From CAZCSK01 sp964501265 (GTDB lineage Bacteria; Actinomycetota; CADDZG01; JAHWKV01): DNA of 12,383 nucleotides. The position numbers were made by a program, and so were the translations under genes. Below are positions 6,153-12,383 of this stretch, in pieces. Numbering within the stretch: position 1 is the stretch's first letter; each line of letters opens with the position of its first letter. The notes below the pieces were generated by a model. The model was not told the origin of the DNA. It searched no databases and saw only the letters and a program-made list of their open reading frames with translations. Location of the stretch: the NCBI GenBank assembly GCA_964501265.1, contig CAZCSK010000052.1:1-12383 (forward strand), given 5' to 3'.

Positions 6153-8606
6153 ATGGCTGAGCGCTACGACCCCAAGTCCTTCGAAGAGCATTGGGTAACT
6201 GACTGGGAATCCAGTCGCCTATATAAGGCCCCCGACCAACCGGCCGGTGGCAAGCCCAAGCGGTTCATCATGGAGATGTTCCCGTACCCTTCGGGCGACC
6301 TTCACGTTGGCCACGTGGAGAACTATGCAATCGCCGACGCCATCGCCCGCTACTGGCGCATGGCAGGCATGGAGGTTATGCACCCAATGGGCTACGACGC
6401 CTTTGGCCTCCCCGCAGAAAACGCCGCCATCAAGCAGGCGATCCATCCTCGTGAGTACACAACGGCGAACATCTCGCAGATGCGATCATCCTTCAAGCGC
6501 CTTGGCTACTCGTATGACTGGGATCGCGAGGTCATCAGTTCCGATCCCGCCTACTACAGGTGGAACCAGTGGATCTTCCTCAAGTTTTATGAGCGTGGCC
6601 TTGTCTACAGAAAACTGTCGCCAGTCAATTGGTGTCCTTCTTGCAAGACGGTGCTGGCCAAGGAGCAACTGTCGACCGGAGTTTGCTGGCGGTGTCACTC
6701 GGTGCCCGAGGTTCGCGATCTAACTCAGTGGTATCTCAAGATCACCGATTACTCCGATCGTCTTCTCGACGACATGTCACTCCTAGAATGGCCCGACTCC
6801 ATCCTGAATTCGCAGCGACATTGGATCGGGCGTAGCCGGGGGGCCGAAGTCACGTTCAAAATCAAGTCGGGTTCGGATAACGAAGTTTACGATCTGCCCA
6901 TTTTTACAACTCGCCCCGATACGCTTTGGGGGGCGACGTTCGTGGTGCTTGCTCCGGAGCATCCGATAGCCCAAAAGATTGCCAAGGGTTCCGAAGTTGA
7001 GAAGGAATTTGCGCGCTTCCTTGAAGAAACGCGCCGTGAGTCCGAAGTGGATCGCCAGGCGGCCAAGGACAAGAAGGGACTTCGACTTCCTGCGGTGGCG
7101 ATCCACCCGGTGAACGGTGAGGAGTTGCCGGTTTGGGTGGCCCACTACGTTTTGATGGGCTACGGCACCGGCGGAATCATGGCAGTGCCCGGCCACGATC
7201 AACGAGATCTTGATTTCGCGCGCCGCCATGATTTGCCGATACGCGTGGTCATCAAAGCCTCCAACGGCGGTAAAGGCAACCTTGAGAGCTCAGAGGCTTA
7301 CGCGGGACCCGGAGTGATGGTCAACTCGGGACACTTTGACGGAACTGCCGTTGACCCAGAGTCTGGCGCGGGAATCGATTTGGTAGTTCGTTGGCTGGAA
7401 GAAGAGGGCCGCGGACGCGCGACGATCAACTATCGTCAGCGCGACTGGCTTGTGTCCCGGCAGCGGTACTGGGGTACTCCAATCCCCATCATTTATTGCC
7501 TCGATTGCGGCGAGGTTCCGGTCCCGTTGGACGACTTGCCGGTGATCCTGCCCGACGTGGCGGACTACACGCCGTCTGACGACGCGGTCAGCCCGTTGGC
7601 CAACGCAACCGACTGGGTAACGGTTAAGTGTCCAAAATGCGGGAGCGAAGCCAAGAGAGACACCGATACGCTCGACACATTCTTCGACTCATCTTGGTAT
7701 TTCCTACGGTACTGCGATCCGAAAAATTCCTCTGAGCCCTTCTCCCAAGCCAGTGTTGCCGCATGGTGCCCAGTCGATATGTACATCGGAGGTACCGAGC
7801 ATGCCGTCATGCACCTTATCTATGCGCGATTCTTCGTTAAGGCTTTTCAGGACATGGGCCTAGTCGACTTTCCCGAACCATTCCTAAGACTATTTAACCA
7901 GGGCTACGTGTATTTCGACGGTCGAGAAATGTCGAAGTCGAGTGGGCATTCCATCGATGCAGCAGAGACGATAGATCAATACGGAGCCGATGCAGCGCGC
8001 ACTTTCATGTTGTTCTGCGGCCCCCCGTCGGCCGACTACAACTTTGGCCCCGATGGAATGGAGGCGATCGGCCGGGTTGCTTTCACGTGGTTATCTCGCG
8101 TATGGAGATTGTTGTCCAGAGTCAGTTCCGATGCGCCATCCGAGGACTTGGATCGAGCCGTCCATCGCACAGTAAAGGCAGTGACGGCAGACATGGAGGA
8201 CATCGGCCTAAATACTGCGATCGCAAAACTGATGTCACTTGTCAATTCCTTTTCGAAGGTGGGCGGCTCAATTCCGCGGCAATCGGCGGAAACTTTTTTG
8301 AAGATGCTGGCACCGATTGCGCCGTTTATCGCCGAGGAGTTGTGGCATCGATACGGCAACACGGGTTCAGTTCACGCTGAGCAGTGGCCCGTATTCGATG
8401 AATCAATTACTCCGCTCGATGTGATAACGATCGTTCTTCAGGTCAATGGCAAAGTCCGAGATACGGTTGACGCTCCGGCGTCGATTTCCGAAGAGGAAAT
8501 GAGATCGCTCGCTCTTGCAAACCCCAAGATCGTGTCTCATCTAAACGGTGCTGAGCCCAAGCGCGTGATAGTGATCCCCGGCCGCCTCGTGAACGTGGTG
8601 ATATAG
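6153..8606 (+). CDS. leuS: Leucyl-tRNA synthetase
   Basis: Class I aminoacyl-tRNA synthetase that charges tRNA-Leu with leucine in the cytosol and edits mischarged products. It has 817 residues, slightly shorter than the 860 of E. coli. The ATP-binding signature is MFPYPSG followed by HVGH (51-54), and the second signature is EMSKS (592-596). A zinc-binding knuckle has Cys161, Cys164, Cys178 and Cys181. The editing domain shows TTRPDT (252-257) and GHDQRD (347-352, with Asp349 and Asp352 in the editing pocket positions). The C-terminal tRNA-contacting domain begins near VLQVNGKVRD. The ATG at 6153 fits the family N-terminus (YDPKSFEEHW). It is divergent from the metal cassette and is followed 11 nt later by pepN. 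Nothing looks damaged. Confidence 0.98.
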   Translation: MAERYDPKSFEEHWVTDWESSRLYKAPDQPAGGKPKRFIMEMFPYPSGDLHVGHVENYAIADAIARYWRMAGMEVMHPMGYDAFGLPAENAAIKQAIHPREYTTANISQMRSSFKRLGYSYDWDREVISSDPAYYRWNQWIFLKFYERGLVYRKLSPVNWCPSCKTVLAKEQLSTGVCWRCHSVPEVRDLTQWYLKITDYSDRLLDDMSLLEWPDSILNSQRHWIGRSRGAEVTFKIKSGSDNEVYDLPIFTTRPDTLWGATFVVLAPEHPIAQKIAKGSEVEKEFARFLEETRRESEVDRQAAKDKKGLRLPAVAIHPVNGEELPVWVAHYVLMGYGTGGIMAVPGHDQRDLDFARRHDLPIRVVIKASNGGKGNLESSEAYAGPGVMVNSGHFDGTAVDPESGAGIDLVVRWLEEEGRGRATINYRQRDWLVSRQRYWGTPIPIIYCLDCGEVPVPLDDLPVILPDVADYTPSDDAVSPLANATDWVTVKCPKCGSEAKRDTDTLDTFFDSSWYFLRYCDPKNSSEPFSQASVAAWCPVDMYIGGTEHAVMHLIYARFFVKAFQDMGLVDFPEPFLRLFNQGYVYFDGREMSKSSGHSIDAAETIDQYGADAARTFMLFCGPPSADYNFGPDGMEAIGRVAFTWLSRVWRLLSRVSSDAPSEDLDRAVHRTVKAVTADMEDIGLNTAIAKLMSLVNSFSKVGGSIPRQSAETFLKMLAPIAPFIAEELWHRYGNTGSVHAEQWPVFDESITPLDVITIVLQVNGKVRDTVDAPASISEEEMRSLALANPKIVSHLNGAEPKRVIVIPGRLVNVVI

Positions 8607-8617
8607 GTTAAGAACTC

Positions 8618-11140
8618 GTGTCGGCCAATTTAACCCAGGATGACGCGCGCGAGCGTGCGCGTCTTCTACGAGTCGAGTCTTACGACGTTTTTCTCGACGT
8701 CGACTCCGGTGATGAGACTTTCGGGTGCGAAACGACAATCAGATTTTCCTGCTCGGAACCGGGGTCATCGACGTTCGTGGACGTTGATGCGGCTGAGTTT
8801 TCTGAGGTCGTTTTCAACGGCGGACAGGTAGAGCCGCCTGCAGCGGGGGAGACTCGTCTGATCCTGACGGGACTCCACGGCGTTAATGAACTTCGGATCA
8901 AAGCCCGGTTCAACTACTCCCACACCGGTTACGGGTTCCACCGTTTCGTCGATCCCGTCGATCAACAGGTGTACCTGCACACCGACTTCGAGCCGATGTA
9001 TGCGAACCGCGTTTACCCGTGTTTCGATCAGCCGGATCTAAAGGCCACATTCGATTTCACCGTCAAGGCTCCCGCCGGATTCGAAGTTGTCTCGACGGGC
9101 GCTGCAGCATCGCGTCCCGCGGCGGGGGAGGCGGGAACTTGGAAGTTTGCAACGACTCCCCGCATGCCGACCTACATCAGCGTTGTTGTCGCCGGCCCCT
9201 TTCACGTTGTTAGGGACCGGCACCGCGAGATCGACCTCGGCCTCTACTGCCGCCAGTCTCTCGCTCAGTACTTCGAGCCTGAAGAGATTTTCGAATTGAC
9301 CAAGCAAGGGTTCGACTTCTTCGAAGAGGCCTTTGGCTATCCATACGCTTTCGGCAAGTACGACCAGTTGTTCGTGCCGGAGTTTAATGCCGGCGCCATG
9401 GAGAATGCCGCTGCAGTTACTTTCAACGAGACATATATCTATCGCTCAAAGGTTACGGACACGTCACGCAATGGGCGCGCCGAGACGATTCTTCACGAGA
9501 TGGCGCACATGTGGTTCGGCGATCTCGTCACTATGCGGTGGTGGGACGACCTTTGGCTCAATGAGAGTTTCGCAACCTACGTCTCTGCTGTCGCTCTGGT
9601 GAAGGCGACGAGGTTCACGAACTCATGGACGTTTTTCATGAGCCGCTGGAAGAACGCCGCCTACGCGGCAGATCAATTGCCGACGACTCATCCCATCGCT
9701 GCCGAGGCTGCTGATGCTGCCGCCGCCGAGGCTAACTTTGATGCGATCAGCTATGCCAAGGGAGCGTCGGTCTTGAAGCAACTCGTCGCATGGGTGGGGG
9801 ATAAGCCTTTCTACGAAGGCATCAAGAACTACTTTCACCGCTACGAGTTTGCAAATGCTCAACTCAGTGAATTTCTGGCCGCGCTTGAGGAGGGATCGGG
9901 TCGCGATCTTGAGTCGTGGTGCAACGATTGGTTGCAAAAAGCCGGGGTGAACACGATCCGCGCCTCATTCGAGACCTCGGGGCCAAGCATCTCGTCGCTG
10001 AAGATGATCCAGGAGGCCCCGGACGAGTGGCCGACCCTCCGCTCCCACCGTCTGGCCCTTGGCCTCTATGACATGGATGGCGACATTCTGCGGCGTCGCA
10101 AGAGCATCGAGATCGATGTAGTCGGCGCGTCGACTGCAGTTCCTGAATTGAGGGGTGAGCGAGTGCCGGACCTCTTGTTGATCAACGATGAGGACTTGAC
10201 CTTCTCGAAGATCCGTCTCGATCCGCGCTCCGTTGCGACTCTTACGGAAAACCTGAGCAAACTTGAGGACTCTTTGGCGCGCAGCCTCTGCTGGTCCGCC
10301 ACTTGGGACATGGTGCGGGACGCAGAACTCGCTACGCGCGACTATTTGAAACTCGTTCTGAACAACGTCGGGGGTGAGCCCGATGTCGGCGTTGTTCAAA
10401 CTCTCCTGGGGCAGGTTCGGACAGCGATTTTCACCTACGGTGATCCAGCAAATCGGTCTTCCGCCCTCACTACACTGGCCGCGGCCGCTCGTAAGGCGGC
10501 TTTCGAAGCCGAACCGGCAAGCGATTTGCAATTGACTTGGGCGGGCAATTTCATTGGGGCGGCGAGGAGTGAGGAAGATATGACCTTCCTTCGCGGACTT
10601 CTTGACGGAGCCGAAGAGATCGATGGTCTTGCCGTGGATATAGGCATTCGCTGGAGCATCGTTGACGCGCTCGTGTCCCGTGGGGTGGCTGGAGAAGAGT
10701 TGATCGAGGCCGAGTTGGCGCGTGACGCGACGGATGCCGGCAGGCGACACGCGCTCTCTGCGAAGGCGCGCATTCCGACGGCCGAAGCCAAAGCGAAAGC
10801 CTGGAAGACGATCACGACGGACGAGTCACTGCCGCGGGCAGACCTAGGAGCGATCATCGGGGGGTTTGGGAGCTTTGAGCGATCGGACCTAATTGAGCCT
10901 TACGCCTCTTCGTATTTCGACTTCATCAAGCCGATGTGCGACTCCCGCCCCCGGGAGATCTCGCGGATGTTCGTCTCGGGGATGTTTCCTCGCACTCTGA
11001 TCGGTGAGGAGACCCTCGAGATGACTGATCGCTACATTGCCGAAAACGACCCAGAACCGACCGTGAAAAGGACCCTTCTCGAGGCCAGGGACGGTATCCA
11101 AAGAGCCGTCCGTGCTCGGGCAAAGGACGCCTCAAGCTAG
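8618..11140 (+). CDS. pepN: Aminopeptidase N (M1 zinc metallopeptidase)
   Basis: Zinc aminopeptidase of family M1 that removes N-terminal residues from peptides, mostly in the cytosol; no signal peptide is visible. It has 840 residues. The exopeptidase motif GAMEN is at 259-263 and the zinc site HEMAH at 293-297, with the third ligand Glu316 in NES. The N-terminal half is the saddle-like beta domain plus the thermolysin-like catalytic domain; from about 520 onward the helical repeat region resembles the ERAP1 C-terminal domain, typical of actinobacterial PepN. The GTG start at 8618 places NLTQDDARERARLL at the N-terminus, matching the actinobacterial form. The Shine-Dalgarno is weak. It starts 11 nt after leuS and is probably cotranscribed with it. 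Confidence 0.96.
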   Translation: MSANLTQDDARERARLLRVESYDVFLDVDSGDETFGCETTIRFSCSEPGSSTFVDVDAAEFSEVVFNGGQVEPPAAGETRLILTGLHGVNELRIKARFNYSHTGYGFHRFVDPVDQQVYLHTDFEPMYANRVYPCFDQPDLKATFDFTVKAPAGFEVVSTGAAASRPAAGEAGTWKFATTPRMPTYISVVVAGPFHVVRDRHREIDLGLYCRQSLAQYFEPEEIFELTKQGFDFFEEAFGYPYAFGKYDQLFVPEFNAGAMENAAAVTFNETYIYRSKVTDTSRNGRAETILHEMAHMWFGDLVTMRWWDDLWLNESFATYVSAVALVKATRFTNSWTFFMSRWKNAAYAADQLPTTHPIAAEAADAAAAEANFDAISYAKGASVLKQLVAWVGDKPFYEGIKNYFHRYEFANAQLSEFLAALEEGSGRDLESWCNDWLQKAGVNTIRASFETSGPSISSLKMIQEAPDEWPTLRSHRLALGLYDMDGDILRRRKSIEIDVVGASTAVPELRGERVPDLLLINDEDLTFSKIRLDPRSVATLTENLSKLEDSLARSLCWSATWDMVRDAELATRDYLKLVLNNVGGEPDVGVVQTLLGQVRTAIFTYGDPANRSSALTTLAAAARKAAFEAEPASDLQLTWAGNFIGAARSEEDMTFLRGLLDGAEEIDGLAVDIGIRWSIVDALVSRGVAGEELIEAELARDATDAGRRHALSAKARIPTAEAKAKAWKTITTDESLPRADLGAIIGGFGSFERSDLIEPYASSYFDFIKPMCDSRPREISRMFVSGMFPRTLIGEETLEMTDRYIAENDPEPTVKRTLLEARDGIQRAVRARAKDASS

Positions 11141-11200
11141 GCACTGGGGGCGCTGTCTGAAGAATTTACCAATTTCGCCTACCCAATTGTCAGAGGTGAC

Positions 11201-11209
11201 TGCTAAGGT
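11201..11209 (+). promoter_or_regulatory. Candidate extended -10 promoter for comEA-comEC
   Basis: TGCTAAGGT has the TGn-TANNNT form of an extended -10 element and would start transcription near 11215, giving a leader of roughly 65 nt. The 141-bp gap between pepN and comEA (11141-11281) holds nothing else I can support; no terminator hairpin is seen after pepN, so read-through from leuS-pepN is possible. Confidence 0.25.
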
Positions 11210-11271
11210 TCTTCTCGCAGCTGCATAACTTCCAAGTCACTTCCCGCATAGGCCCTGAATTGGCTGATTAA

Positions 11272-11281
11272 AGGAGGTGAT
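11272..11281 (+). promoter_or_regulatory. Strong Shine-Dalgarno of comEA
   Basis: AGGAGGTGAT is complementary to nearly the whole anti-Shine-Dalgarno at the 3' end of 16S rRNA and abuts the GTG start at 11282 (GGAGG to GTG: 4 nt). It decides the GTG start and contrasts with leuS and the CDF gene, which lack Shine-Dalgarno sequences. Confidence 0.8.
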
Positions 11282-11875
11282 GTGAGAACCGGTCTGGTTT
11301 CGAGAATCGCTAACTTTGCGCGGGCCTCACCCGGGGAGCTGGGGTTGATGGCCATCTTGGGGCTTGCCGTAGTCGGCGGGTCGGCTCTCGTGTTGGCGCG
11401 TACGACCGATCCTCCCGCGCCACCCATTAAGCGCGTCGCCGCCACTACAACCGCCACGCAACAGGAAATTTTGGTCGTCCATGTAGCCGGCATGGTGGTT
11501 TCGCCTGGGGTGTACGAGTTGCCGCGAGGAACTCGGATAAAGGACGCCCTGGCTGCGGCGGGCGGCCCAGTCGAGGGTGCCGACGTAAACAACTTGAACC
11601 TGGCCGAACTCCTAACCGACGGGCAGAAGATCGTCGTGACCAAGCCGGGAGAGGCGCCGCCATCGGAAGAAACACAGGCGCCTGCAGGCAAGATCAATCT
11701 AAATACCGCAGCGAAGGCCCAGCTTGAGGAGTTACCCGGCGTAGGCCCCGTTCTTGCTCAACGAATTATCGATTATCGGCAGAAGAAGAAATTCACCTCT
11801 ATAAGGCAACTTATGGAAGTCGATGGCTTTGGACCAAAGAAATACGAATCGCTCAAGGACTTGATAGCCGTGTGA
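11282..11875 (+). CDS. comEA: ComEA-type competence protein, membrane-anchored DNA-binding (SLBB + HhH)
   Basis: DNA receptor of the transformation machinery: it holds incoming double-stranded DNA outside the membrane and feeds it to ComEC. In its 197 residues, a single membrane anchor lies at about 20-39, a Pro/Thr-rich linker at 41-60, an SLBB domain at 62-120 (VVHVAGMVVSPGVYELP), a second linker, and a C-terminal helix-hairpin-helix pair at 137-197 (INLNTA, LPGVGPVLAQRI 151-162, VDGFGPKKYESL 180-191). This domain order is that of ComEA in Gram-positive bacteria. The start is GTG with a very strong Shine-Dalgarno. The stop codon overlaps the comEC start. Whether the organism is naturally transformable cannot be told from this window. 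Confidence 0.94.
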   Translation: MRTGLVSRIANFARASPGELGLMAILGLAVVGGSALVLARTTDPPAPPIKRVAATTTATQQEILVVHVAGMVVSPGVYELPRGTRIKDALAAAGGPVEGADVNNLNLAELLTDGQKIVVTKPGEAPPSEETQAPAGKINLNTAAKAQLEELPGVGPVLAQRIIDYRQKKKFTSIRQLMEVDGFGPKKYESLKDLIAV

Positions 11876-12383
11876 GCTCACGAACCGTCCCGGTCGCCGC
11901 AGCGTTAGTTGTGGGCATCTTGGTTGCAGACGGGTTCCGCCCCACTGCGATTGTCGCCTTACTCACAGGGCTCGTCGGAGTCGGGCTTCTAACAGGTGCC
12001 TATGTAAGCCACCGCTGGGCGGCGCCCCCGGGGGTACCTGACCCTGGTGCGCTGCTTCCGTCGATGGCGTTGCTCACGATCGCTCTTCTACTTCTGGGCA
12101 CCACAGCCGTGGGGTTTTCTGACCTCGGACTACGTGAAGCGGCGCGGTCGCCGGATCTGGTGGCCGAACTGGACGGGCGAGTGGTTGCGATTGCCGGTCG
12201 CGTCGCAGACGATCCCAGAACGGGCAGAGTCACGCGTTTCTTGATTCGATCAGACAAGATCGATGGCCGCAAGGCGCATCTGAAGCTCGCGGTCGCATCG
12301 TACGGACGAACGGCAGAGTTGGGTTTGGGCGACCGAGTCCGCTTCGAAGCAAAGATCGCTCGTCTCGATGAAAACGACGAATT
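11872..12383 (+). CDS. comEC: ComEC/Rec2-family DNA-uptake channel, 5' part only
   Basis: The N-terminal 170 residues of a ComEC-like inner-membrane protein that passes single-stranded DNA into the cytoplasm; the frame is open to the window end. Hydrophobic segments lie at about 6-20, 25-44 and 62-82, followed by a soluble stretch with the OB-fold-like pattern typical of the ComEC N-terminal (DUF4131) domain: LDGRVVAIAGRVADDPRTG (100-118) and LGLGDRVRFEAKI (150-162). The GTG at 11872 overlaps the comEA TGA by 4 nt (GTGA), supporting translational coupling. The competence core and any C-terminal metallo-beta-lactamase-like domain lie beyond the window. Confidence 0.88.
   Translation, partial: MSSRTVPVAAALVVGILVADGFRPTAIVALLTGLVGVGLLTGAYVSHRWAAPPGVPDPGALLPSMALLTIALLLLGTTAVGFSDLGLREAARSPDLVAELDGRVVAIAGRVADDPRTGRVTRFLIRSDKIDGRKAHLKLAVASYGRTAELGLGDRVRFEAKIARLDENDE

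Noticed and set aside
9965..10750. 261-residue minus-strand frame inside pepN
   Set aside because: It lies antisense to the PepN C-terminal domain, with no motif or start context; long antisense frames are expected in GC-rich genes.
11187..11192. TTGTCA as a -35 box for comEA
   Set aside because: No matching -10 is found at 16-18 bp; the nearby TAAGGT is only 11 bp away, so an extended -10 without a -35 fits better.
11203..11697. 164-residue minus-strand frame opposite comEA
   Set aside because: Low-complexity Ala/Ser/Pro composition and opposite a clearly real comEA with a strong Shine-Dalgarno.
1..12383. CRISPR arrays, tRNA or rRNA genes, insertion sequences, tandem repeats
   Set aside because: None seen on reading both strands; the window is densely coding apart from short gaps.

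Overview
The window most likely comes from an uncultivated or poorly characterised member of the Actinomycetota. This is an inference. The aminopeptidase N is of the actinobacterial type, with an N-terminus resembling streptomycete PepN and an ERAP1-like C-terminal half. The leuS ... comEA-comEC order also recurs in Actinomycetota. At least two genes look leaderless, with a TANNNT box 5-6 nt before the ATG. The DNA is moderately GC-rich by eye.

Left half, minus strand (about 1-6079). Read in the direction of transcription, the first four genes are a DtxR/MntR-family metalloregulator, a Tat-exported two-domain multicopper oxidase, a ZIP-family metal transporter with an N-terminal exported domain, and a small cytochrome c lipoprotein. 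Each stop codon overlaps the next start by 4 nt (ATGA, GTGA, ATGA), so they look translationally coupled. A G/C-rich hairpin and a 107-bp gap follow. Next come a cation diffusion facilitator (CDF) exporter, with three tandem copies of its cytoplasmic metal-binding dimerisation domain and its own likely leaderless promoter, and an ABC exporter half-transporter cut off by the window start. A perfect palindrome GATTAG-T-CTAATC lies just upstream of the regulator gene, suggesting metal-dependent autoregulation of the cassette. The regulator's ligand pattern (Asp9, Glu101, Glu104, His105) is that of the manganese sensor MntR rather than the iron sensor DtxR. The cassette could couple Mn(II) or Fe(II) sensing, extracytoplasmic metal oxidation, electron transfer, and metal import and export. 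This is the most interesting part of the window.

Right half, plus strand (6153-12383). leuS (leucyl-tRNA synthetase) is followed 11 nt later by pepN (aminopeptidase N). After a 141-bp gap come comEA (SLBB plus helix-hairpin-helix DNA-binding protein, with a near-perfect Shine-Dalgarno) and the 5' end of comEC (DNA-uptake channel), which overlaps comEA by 4 nt and runs off the window. This half is mostly housekeeping plus the DNA-uptake locus. I saw no tRNA or rRNA genes, CRISPR arrays, insertion sequences or other mobile elements.
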